Shown piece by piece: positions 28,261 through 36,754 of a DNA stretch of 64,000 bases (positions are counted from its first letter, which is position 1; the number at the start of each line of letters is the position of its first letter). Both the position numbers and the translations under genes were made by a program. Source of the stretch: Nitrospirota bacterium (GTDB taxonomy: Bacteria > Nitrospinota_A > UBA7883); the NCBI GenBank assembly GCA_024275315.1, contig JAJRZK010000062.1:1-64000 (forward strand), in the 5' to 3' direction. Under the pieces are notes generated by a model. The model made no database searches, was not told the origin of the DNA, and saw only the letters and a program-made list of their open reading frames with translations.

Positions 28261-28839
28261 ATGCTTATATCAATCCTTATACCCGTTGCTTCTGCATTAC
28301 TTGGTGTTTTGTTTGGTGCATGGCTATCTGAAAGGCGAGAAATAAGACAGAGAAAATTTGCGTTTATTGAAAGTCAACTACGTGATTTTTATTCGCCTCT
28401 TCTCGGAATCCGTAGCGAAATACGAGCGCGAAGCGAACTATGCGAGAAAATTCAAAATACCGCTGACACCACTTGGAAAAATTTGATTCACGATAAGACA
28501 GAAGAGGAAGCCCGGAAACTAAGTGATGAACGTTTGTCGAAGTTCGAAAAAATCATCGAATATGACAATCGGCAATTGCGCGAGGAACTTGTTCCCGCCT
28601 ACAGAAAGATGGTTGACCTATTCAAGGATAGCATGTGGCTCGCTGAGCCTGAAACAAAAAAGCATTTCAAACCCCTGCTAGAATTTGTCGAGTTGTGGGA
28701 ACGTCATTTGGATAAATCGATACCATTTGAAATAATACAAGCCCTTGGACACGGCGAGGAATCCTTGCATACATTTTATGATCATTTGCAGAAAAAGCAT
28801 GATGAGTTGCGTGAAAAGCTAGAAAAAGGTTATATCTGA
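28261..28839 (+). CDS. Hypothetical protein with one N-terminal TM
   Basis: 192-aa ORF, hydrophobic N-terminus, charged helical remainder. Confidence 0.6.
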   Translation: MLISILIPVASALLGVLFGAWLSERREIRQRKFAFIESQLRDFYSPLLGIRSEIRARSELCEKIQNTADTTWKNLIHDKTEEEARKLSDERLSKFEKIIEYDNRQLREELVPAYRKMVDLFKDSMWLAEPETKKHFKPLLEFVELWERHLDKSIPFEIIQALGHGEESLHTFYDHLQKKHDELREKLEKGYI

Positions 28840-28879
28840 CCAAACCCGTCCAAATTATTGAGGAATGTGCAAAAAAAAT

Positions 28880-28908
28880 GGGCTCCCATGTACGTACATG
28901 TCAGGAGC
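28880..28908 (-). terminator. Rho-independent terminator-like hairpin reading toward lower coordinates
   Basis: Complement AGCTCCTGACATGTACGTACATGGGAGCCCATTTTTTTT; core palindrome CATGTACGTACATG. Confidence 0.5.
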
Positions 28909-29051
28909 TTCTCCGGTAGGAAAAACTGTGCCGCTCCGGCGTCAACTGTTTGCCATCCGTGGAGATCGGAAATATATCGCAGGCGGGGCAGGTCACACTG
29001 AAGTCGCCGGATTAGTCCAATCGATGGGGTGCGGTTCAAAGAGACACTGAA

Positions 29052-29990
29052 ATGAAAACAAAACTCATCTTTATCGCGTCGTTTATTCTTTTCGGTCTGT
29101 TTCTTTTGCTCGTGTTTCCGGAGTTGATTTTCTCTCCGGGCAAACTTCACGCAAAGCACGCGGAGGTGAAGAAATGCTCTGCATGTCATGAGCCGTTCAC
29201 CAAGCCTGGGGGGGAGTCCTGCGCTGTCGAAGGTTGTCACGATTCCGCTTACTGGGGAAAGTTCAAGGGGATTACCACAGGGCATCTCGTCAGCGCAGGT
29301 TGCATTAAATGCCACACGGATCACAAGGGCGCAAACGGGAAAATAACGCTCTTCGACCCGCACCGGAATGTAACCGTCAAAAGCAATTGCCTCGATTGCC
29401 ACAGACTGGGCGCAACCCATAGCCCGGTAAAAACAGAAAACTGTAGAAACTGTCACATCATGCGTGGATGGCGTCCCGCAAGATTCGACCACGCCGCCGC
29501 AAGGCAGGACCAATCATGCGCACATTGCCACAAGCTGGGCGTCAAGCATTTTACAACCGGGAAAAACTGCGGCGACTGCCATACAACCTCCAAATGGAAA
29601 CCGGCGACATTCGACCACAGGCTGGTGAAGGCGGGTGACAACTGTACACACTGCCACAAGCTCGACGCCAGACATTTTGCAACCGAAAAAAACTGCGATG
29701 ACTGCCACACAACCTCGAAGTGGAAACCGGCGACTTTGGACCATCGTTTTCCGACGAACCACGCAAGTCGGAGGATGAACGACTGCAGGACCTGTCATCC
29801 GGAATCTCTCGATAAGCACGACTGTTATTCCGGTTGTCACGAGCATACGGTATTCAAGGTCCGGGCCGGGCATTTGGAGGAGGGGATTTTCCGAACATCG
29901 GACTGCGTAAAGTGCCACCCCACAGGAAGGGAGCATGAAGGCGAGCGTAGAGGCCATCGCGAAAGGTATGAAGATGACGATGATGATTGA
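29052..29990 (+). CDS. Multiheme c-type cytochrome
   Basis: Ten CxxCH motifs plus CAVEGCH (Cx4CH) and CYSGCH (Cx3CH); signal/anchor N-terminus. Confidence 0.9.
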   Translation: MKTKLIFIASFILFGLFLLLVFPELIFSPGKLHAKHAEVKKCSACHEPFTKPGGESCAVEGCHDSAYWGKFKGITTGHLVSAGCIKCHTDHKGANGKITLFDPHRNVTVKSNCLDCHRLGATHSPVKTENCRNCHIMRGWRPARFDHAAARQDQSCAHCHKLGVKHFTTGKNCGDCHTTSKWKPATFDHRLVKAGDNCTHCHKLDARHFATEKNCDDCHTTSKWKPATLDHRFPTNHASRRMNDCRTCHPESLDKHDCYSGCHEHTVFKVRAGHLEEGIFRTSDCVKCHPTGREHEGERRGHRERYEDDDDD

Positions 29991-30000
29991 AGAGGCTTGA

Positions 30001-30603
30001 ATGGGGCTTGTTACTACCGCCAAAGCTTTTGGCAGACTGACAATACTTGCGTCTCTTACTTTAATCATCATCGTAACGGCGATATTCACCGAAATTTTCA
30101 TAGACCGCCTCACAAGCCAGACACGCGACCTCCAGCACCTTTTCAAACATTCTCTGGGCAACATCGGCTCGCTGATGGTTTTCCTGTCGCTGGCGGGATA
30201 CATGATTAAAAGGAGGTGGAAAAGCTTTCCCGGTATGTTGAAAGACTACCTCCAGATACACCAGTTGTTCGCCACCATGGGCGCACTGATGGTCGCCGTG
30301 CATTCAGGAGCCCATTTCAAAGCCGTTCTTCCCGTAGCGACATCCATTTTCATGCTTGTATGCCTGGTAAGCGGTTTCGTGGGCCGTTTCGTCTTTATGA
30401 AAGCAAAAAAAGAGATCGCCGCGCGCAAGGAGGAGCTGAGAAAGTCCGGCATAGGTCAAGAAGAGATAGAGGAAAAACTCGTTTTCGCCACTTCCACCGC
30501 GAACACGCTGGCAAACTGGAGGAAATTCCACCAGCCTTTCGCGGAGCTGCTCCTGCTCCTGCTTCTCCTGCATATCGTCTCCGCCCTGTTCTTCGGCGGC
30601 TGA
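30001..30603 (+). CDS. Cytochrome b-like membrane protein
   Basis: Four or more TM segments with conserved His; 10 bp after the multiheme cytochrome. Confidence 0.6.
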   Translation: MGLVTTAKAFGRLTILASLTLIIIVTAIFTEIFIDRLTSQTRDLQHLFKHSLGNIGSLMVFLSLAGYMIKRRWKSFPGMLKDYLQIHQLFATMGALMVAVHSGAHFKAVLPVATSIFMLVCLVSGFVGRFVFMKAKKEIAARKEELRKSGIGQEEIEEKLVFATSTANTLANWRKFHQPFAELLLLLLLLHIVSALFFGG

Positions 30604-30827
30604 CATTCGCCCCGGACTTCTGACGTGAACGCCAGATATTAAAATACAGGGCTGATTTTTTTACCGTTTTATGACGAGACCTCAACGATATCAACAGCGG
30701 ATTTCATGACAGTCACGAAGATGGTCGAATTGTACTGCATGGATATAAACGAAAAGCATGTATGAAGATCGGTTATTAGCTTATGTTGATGTATTGGGGT
30801 TTCGACCCCCGCCATACGCTCGCCCGG

Positions 30828-32204
30828 TTACGGCCTGGTGGCCGGCTCCACGATTTCGAAATTGTAAATCTCCACCGTGGCTGTCGACGGGTTCTGGCCG
30901 TCTTCCCACGGGCCGTAGGCGATCGGGATCAACGTCCGATCCAGGTCCCCGGCTATCTTTTCCATGAGAATCTGCCACTTTGTTTTCCCCGCCAGCAGAG
31001 CAGTTCCCTCCGGCTGGCCGATAAGGGCGTTGATTTCGGTGTCGGAGAGGTCGAGGACGGCTGTATGGATATCCTCGGCGTAGAAGGAGAACCCGCCCGC
31101 GTTGTCGATCAGGTAGGCGCCGTAGGTGCGAAGCGCCGCGAGAACCATCCGCGTGACGGGGGAATAGCTCGACGACTCGTCGATCACCGCTCCTTCCTCA
31201 TTGACGATAGTCTGTTTCATCCGGATGCGCTGGCCGGCGATCATCGCGTCGGGCTTTAGGCTGTAAAAATCGGTTTCGGTGGTCGACGCGGGATAGAAAT
31301 ATTCCGAAGCGTCCGGTTCGGATGGATCGACGCTGATGTTGCGCGGCCCAGGTATGGCAAAAGCGAGCGCGTGGGAAATCGCCCCGCTCTCGATATCCTC
31401 GGGCAGGATCAGCCCGGCGAGCAACGGTGTCCCCACGGCGTGTGCGCTGGACATGCCATCGGGATTGGATCCGTCGCCGGTCATGTCAAAAAATTCGATC
31501 GCGCCCGCTTCGATAATCGCGTCTCCCGTCAATCCGGCTCCCCGGCTCTGGCACTGGCCATCGCGCACCGTCGTCGCCTGCCAGAAATCGTACGCCGTGT
31601 TCGTGGCGAGATCGTAGACCACGGTCCATCCATCGGCTTCACGATTCGCCGGGCCGGAAGCCATCACCTGGCCCACGGTGTTGGGAACCGAAACGGGACC
31701 GCCCGGCTGATCGAAGTTACCGGGAAATTTCGGGCTGGGCCAGCTTTTCTGACCGCCGTAATCGCAGATCAGCGTTTCTTGTCGCCCCTCGCCGGCGCGA
31801 AAAACGGTGACGGTCCACTCGTTGTAGTCAAGTACAACAAAGGGCCAGTTAAACGGCTCGGCCGTATCCGGCGTCACCTGGTCCGATACGTCGCCTCGCA
31901 ACGCGCGGTAGGTGGTAAGCACCCGTCGCTCGCTGTCCGGCAGAACGGCGGCTCCGGCGGCGGACTGATTCCATGCGCTGCCTGTCGAGAAGAGGGGAAG
32001 GGCGAATTTAAAATCGCGGGGAAGCGGGACATTGCTGTCGATTCTGGTGGAGGCCGTTCTGCTGTTGGCCTTTCCCGTGTCGGTGGCCGTATCGCCGGCC
32101 GGCGCCAAGCCGCCTCCGCCGCTGCAACTGGCTGTGGAAACAAGCCCCGAAACAACCATGGATACAACCGCGCAACCAAAAAGGAGATAATTCGAGACTT
32201 TCAT
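30828..32204 (-). CDS. Secreted lipoprotein-like hypothetical protein
   Basis: N-terminal signal with lipobox-like VSTASCSGGG. Confidence 0.6.
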   Translation of the reverse strand: MKVSNYLLFGCAVVSMVVSGLVSTASCSGGGGLAPAGDTATDTGKANSRTASTRIDSNVPLPRDFKFALPLFSTGSAWNQSAAGAAVLPDSERRVLTTYRALRGDVSDQVTPDTAEPFNWPFVVLDYNEWTVTVFRAGEGRQETLICDYGGQKSWPSPKFPGNFDQPGGPVSVPNTVGQVMASGPANREADGWTVVYDLATNTAYDFWQATTVRDGQCQSRGAGLTGDAIIEAGAIEFFDMTGDGSNPDGMSSAHAVGTPLLAGLILPEDIESGAISHALAFAIPGPRNISVDPSEPDASEYFYPASTTETDFYSLKPDAMIAGQRIRMKQTIVNEEGAVIDESSSYSPVTRMVLAALRTYGAYLIDNAGGFSFYAEDIHTAVLDLSDTEINALIGQPEGTALLAGKTKWQILMEKIAGDLDRTLIPIAYGPWEDGQNPSTATVEIYNFEIVEPATRP

Positions 32205-32515
32205 GTTCCCACACCCGGAAGAGTTGAAAACACCAGATCAATAAGATAAATCATATTGTATTATTACACGGCGTCGAAATCAACAGGCGCACGGGTTCTC
32301 GCCCAACCACCTGTGCCGTGTTCCGGTTGAAACGTTCCCCGGGGCCCCCACCAAGATGAATAAAAAATATAATCTTCAGTGCAGCTAATTTATTACGCAT
32401 AGGTTATACTTCAATTACCAAAAAAGGGATCACCCACAAGCGAAGACAGGGAGATATTCGAGCGCATTTACTCCAGCTTCTTCGGAGGCTGACAGATCCG
32501 ATATTATATTTTCTT

Positions 32516-33274
32516 ATGAGCGACTACGTGCTTTTCAGGTTTCGGAATATTGATAAAAACCTGATCGACTCTCTGGTCAAAAGCACTCTTTATTTTGCTC
32601 ACCCGAAGCAATTGAATGACCCGTTTGATTGCCGGGTAGATATCAGGGCAGCGGCCGAAAGCGCCCTTTTGAAACTTTCCGGCAGTAAAAAAGAAAATCT
32701 GTCAAAAATAGCGGGGCTTGATGGGTATTTCGATAAGATTCAGAAAGATGTTGCCAATGCTGGTGTTTGTTCGTTTTCTGTTGTTTTGGATAACTCACAG
32801 GAGAGCGTGTTAGAAAGCTCACTACTTTGGTCTCATTATGCAAATAATCACCGGGGCCTGTGTTTGACATACGATTTCCCCGAGCCATTTATCAATGATA
32901 GATCTAATGAAATAACCGGCATACCGGATGTCGAGTATGGAGATAGCCTTTTAACATATTGGTTCGTTGATAATGTGCCAGGGTACAACAATTTGAATCA
33001 TGAGGCCTTTACGACAGAGATTATAAAAAAGGCTCTCACTATTAAAAGCTCCTGCTGGGAATACGAAAGAGAAGTCAGAATTATTCGGCGAAAGCGGGGC
33101 ACACTAGAAATATCAAAAAAGTATTTAACACAAATATGCTTCGGGTTGGATACGTCAGAATCAGATATTGACCTGATCCGAAAGTTGGTCGACGATTCGG
33201 GATATAGGGTTGGCTACTGCAAAATGGTAAAAGGTAAAGGTGATTTTGGTTTTAAGGCAACGGAGATAGAGTGA
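32516..33274 (+). CDS. DUF2971-like protein
   Basis: LYFAHPKQLNDPFDCR...LLWSHYANNHRGLCLTYDF...WEYEREVRII. Confidence 0.8.
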   Translation: MSDYVLFRFRNIDKNLIDSLVKSTLYFAHPKQLNDPFDCRVDIRAAAESALLKLSGSKKENLSKIAGLDGYFDKIQKDVANAGVCSFSVVLDNSQESVLESSLLWSHYANNHRGLCLTYDFPEPFINDRSNEITGIPDVEYGDSLLTYWFVDNVPGYNNLNHEAFTTEIIKKALTIKSSCWEYEREVRIIRRKRGTLEISKKYLTQICFGLDTSESDIDLIRKLVDDSGYRVGYCKMVKGKGDFGFKATEIE

Positions 33275-33442
33275 ACGCGCCAACCGGCGCATAACCGCCA
33301 CCTGTGAAAACCGGGCCTTCTGTTATCCCGCATAGCTGTCACCAGAGCTCGTATCCTGCGGCGGGACAATAAAAGTCGGGGTCACCAGTTCGCCATTTCA
33401 TATCATATGCGCTGTGAATCCGGCCGTCCCGTAGCGTACAGG

Positions 33443-34138
33443 TCATGAATTATTCGGGTCGGGGCAGGTTTTCTGCCGGAAAAAATCATCGATTGTCCGC
33501 CCCGGTTCCGGAGCGAACCGTTCGCCTGTTTCCCGGAGGTTTTCGATTCGGTCCAGGCGAAAGCTCCGCAACGAGCTACGCAACTGGCACCATGAACCCA
33601 GCGTCCAGACTTTTCCCCACATAAAAAGGCCCAACGGCCAGACAGTCCGGTTCGATGTCGCGCCATCTTCGCGGGTATAGGCGAACTCCACCTTTTTCTT
33701 CCCGTTGATCGCCATGCGAAGTGTTTCCTGCGTCTGCGCCACTTTCAGATCCATTTGCGCCATCGGCGCGTAAAGGCAGGTGTCGGTTATCTTGTTTTTG
33801 ACCGCCGGGGGCAAGACCGCCTCTATCTTGCGCAGAGCTTCGTCCGCCGACCTGGCGATGCCCGGATCCGCGCAACTTCTCACGATGCGCGCGCCGAGAA
33901 CCAGGCCTTCGATCTCCTGCTCGGTAAACATAAGCGGCGGCAGGTCGAAGCCTTTTCGCAATGTATAACCGACTCCGGCTTCCCCTTCTATGGGGACGCC
34001 GGAGAGGGTCAGGTCACGTATGTCGCGGTAGATCGTCCGCTCGCAGACATCGAGCTCCTCGGCGAGGTCGCGCGCCGTGGCGATGGCTCTTAAACGCAGG
34101 AACTGGACAATCTGAAAGAGGCGGTCGGCTCTGCGCAT
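33443..34138 (-). CDS. YafY/WYL-domain transcriptional regulator
   Basis: RRADRLFQIVQFLRLRAIATARDLAEELDVCERTIYRDIRDL HTH11 plus WYL-like C-terminus. Confidence 0.85.
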   Translation of the reverse strand: MRRADRLFQIVQFLRLRAIATARDLAEELDVCERTIYRDIRDLTLSGVPIEGEAGVGYTLRKGFDLPPLMFTEQEIEGLVLGARIVRSCADPGIARSADEALRKIEAVLPPAVKNKITDTCLYAPMAQMDLKVAQTQETLRMAINGKKKVEFAYTREDGATSNRTVWPLGLFMWGKVWTLGSWCQLRSSLRSFRLDRIENLRETGERFAPEPGRTIDDFFRQKTCPDPNNS

Positions 34139-34156
34139 GGTTCATTGCATACCGAA

Positions 34157-34546
34157 TCAGGAAAACCTGGCGCGAATGTTTTCCATCTCACGGTCCAGCG
34201 ATTGACACTGCCGGGAAAACATATCATCGTTCATGCCGGGCTCCTGAACGAATGTGACAATATAGGCGCTACCGCCGTTCGGCAGGCCGATAACACGGGA
34301 AGGCATGGAGCGGAACTGTTTCCCGTCAGGGGAGGTTGCAAAGTCGATCACGCCGGTTTTGGTGTCGCCGTGTATTTCGAAGAAAATCTCGCCCATGGGG
34401 GTGGTTACTTTGCTATGGCCATCAACTGTTTTAAGCTCCTTGCAAAATTCGGTGGCCCATTCCGGCAGAGCGCTGATATCTGACAGATAGTTGAAAAGCT
34501 CCGTTTTGCTGGCAGGGGTTTCGATGGAAAATGTTTTCATGTTCAT
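34157..34546 (-). CDS. SRPBCC/polyketide-cyclase-like protein
   Basis: TFSIETPASKTELFNYLSDISALPEWATEFCKEL. Confidence 0.65.
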   Translation of the reverse strand: MNMKTFSIETPASKTELFNYLSDISALPEWATEFCKELKTVDGHSKVTTPMGEIFFEIHGDTKTGVIDFATSPDGKQFRSMPSRVIGLPNGGSAYIVTFVQEPGMNDDMFSRQCQSLDREMENIRARFS

Positions 34547-35233
34547 TGCTGTCTCCTGTTAGGGTTTGTGATAGTTGTCGCAACCATAACAGGAGGCTGC
34601 TGACACCATTGTGTCAGCAGCCTTTGAGATTCTTCACTCCGCTTGAGGATGACAGTTTGCAGAAATCACATCCTGGACATAAATAAAATGTCAAAATACA
34701 AGACTTGCAATGCGCGCGCAACGTAGAAAGAGGATCAAAGAGTCCCTATAGGAGGGAATTTCTTGACACGTGCGCTTATGGGCGCCCCCTTATTTCACTA
34801 CACTGTTTTTGCGCTGTACAATTATGATATCTTGAATCTAGACTGATCGATTATGAACCAATCCTAACGCAATCTGCGAGACCATCATTTTCATCACTGC
34901 CGATTTCCAAATCAAGAGCATCCTTTATTGCGGAAAGAATAACTTCAGCGGCATCCACTGCCTGCTGAAGTTCAAAAAACGTAATCTGCTTTATGTTTGT
35001 GATGTTCTATGCACTGATCAATAACCTTCCTTTTCATTTCTGTATGTAGGATTTGATTTGCATCTTTTGCGTAATCAGCCTGTTTTTTCGCGGAATTTGC
35101 TTGCTCCTTTGCATAGTTTGCCTGCCTTCCGGCGTAAATAGCGGCGCCCAATGTTATTATTACTCCAATAACCTGAAGTATAGTGGGATCCACTTAAACG
35201 CTCCTAGCCTTCAAACCTATTTTCAAAGGGAAT

Positions 35234-35274
35234 AGGGGTCAGGTCTTGCATTTCGACATTTTGGATTCGCCACC
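35234..35274 (-). repeat. Dispersed repeat copy 2; partial third copy at 34687-34707
   Basis: AGGGGTCAGGTCTTGCATTTCGACATTTTGGATTCGCCACC; 34687 AATGTCAAAATACAAGACTT. Confidence 0.75.
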
Positions 35275-35385
35275 CTGTTTTACCTGGGCCGCGGAGCGAC
35301 GGCGGTGAAAAAAGGGGGGGGTGGCGATGTCTCACCAAGACCTTGCGGCAAACACGCCGCCGAATTACCAGTAAGCGGCCCACCT

Positions 35386-36738
35386 TCATGCCTGCGGTCC
35401 GGAATGGTATTTCTCGGTTTTGCGATACAGCTTGGGCCGACTGATACCGAGCACCCGCGCCGCCTTGGAGATATTACCGTTAACAGCGTCGAGCACGTAG
35501 AGGATATGCTCTTTTTCGATTTCGGCCAGGCTCTGTAGATGGCGAAGCCTTCCGAGCCGCACCTTTTTTTCGAAAGAGATGGGCAAATCCTTCATCTGAA
35601 CCACATTTTTTGGCGCCAGGCTCAGCGCCCTTTCGACAACGTTGGTCAATTCGCGCACATTCGAGGGCCAGTTATACTTCATCAGGCTGTCGAACGCCTT
35701 CTTTGAAAGGCGTTTGTTGCGATACGGCGTTTGGCGGCTGTTTGCGATAATATATTCGACTATCTCCGGGATATCCTCTTTGCGCTCTCTCAACGGGGGG
35801 ACAGTTACAGACAGAGCAGAAATTTTATAGTAAAAATCATCGCGGAAATCGCCGTTTTGGGTAACCCGGAACAGATCCTGGCTTGTAGAGAAAAAGAGCC
35901 TGGTATCGGCGAAAATCTCCCTGTAGCCTCCGATGCGGGTAAACTCGCCAGTATCGAGAAATTGCAGAATTTTTACCTGCACGGCGGGAGACATCTGCTC
36001 CACCTCCGCCAGGAAAACCGACCCCCCGTCGACGTTTTCAAGGACTCCTCTCCTCTGCGGCCCGGAGCCGAGGAACGCGTTCGCCTCATGGCCAAACAGC
36101 TCCAACTCCAGCATGCCCCCTGTCAGGACGCCGCAATTGACGCTTACAAAGGGAGATTCCTTTCGGTCGGATTCATAATGAATAGCCTTGGCAGTCAGCT
36201 CCTTGCCCACACCGGTTTCGCCCTGGATCAGGACAGGCTCGCTGGTGCGGGCCAGTTTACTGATCATGTGGCGCAAAGTCTTGACTTTGCTGTTCGAGCC
36301 AACAATCCTGGACTGGACCACTCCGCGCCGAAGCTGGTCGCGTAGGCGGGAATTTTGCTCCCTCAACATTTTCTTTTCATAAGCCTTGCGGATTATTATC
36401 TCCAGCTCGAAAAGCTTGCAGGGCTTGGGCAGGTAATCGTACGCTCCCAATTTCATGGTTTTTATGGCGCTGTCGATCGTCGCCTGGCCAGTAAGCATAA
36501 TCGCCTCGAAATCGGGCTGTAAAATCTTCAGCTCCCGAAGGAGGTCCACTCCGGAAATTCCGGGCATGCGTATATCCAACACGCCCACGTCCAGGGTTTT
36601 GGATTTTGCAACCCGGATCGCCTCCTCTGCGGTGGCGCAACCTGTCACATCGAATTCCGGCTTGCTAAATCTCCGTACGAGCAATTCCCTGAACGCGTCC
36701 TCGTCATCGATAATTATCAGCTTGATCTTCGGACTTTC
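35386..36738 (-). CDS. NtrC-family response regulator (degenerate AAA+ motifs)
   Basis: Receiver KLIIIDDEDAFRELL...DVGVLDIRMPGISG; AAA+ GETGVGKELTAKAIH; Fis-type HTH ISKAARVLGISRPKLYRK. Confidence 0.88.
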   Translation of the reverse strand, partial: ESPKIKLIIIDDEDAFRELLVRRFSKPEFDVTGCATAEEAIRVAKSKTLDVGVLDIRMPGISGVDLLRELKILQPDFEAIMLTGQATIDSAIKTMKLGAYDYLPKPCKLFELEIIIRKAYEKKMLREQNSRLRDQLRRGVVQSRIVGSNSKVKTLRHMISKLARTSEPVLIQGETGVGKELTAKAIHYESDRKESPFVSVNCGVLTGGMLELELFGHEANAFLGSGPQRRGVLENVDGGSVFLAEVEQMSPAVQVKILQFLDTGEFTRIGGYREIFADTRLFFSTSQDLFRVTQNGDFRDDFYYKISALSVTVPPLRERKEDIPEIVEYIIANSRQTPYRNKRLSKKAFDSLMKYNWPSNVRELTNVVERALSLAPKNVVQMKDLPISFEKKVRLGRLRHLQSLAEIEKEHILYVLDAVNGNISKAARVLGISRPKLYRKTEKYHSGPQA

Positions 36739-36754
36739 CATTGTAACCAATCCC

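Noticed and set aside
28900-29050. GEMM/c-di-GMP-type riboswitch upstream of the multiheme cytochrome
   Set aside because: Looked for the conserved core (GCACAGGGCAAACC / GGTAGCCGGGTTACCG type) and did not find it
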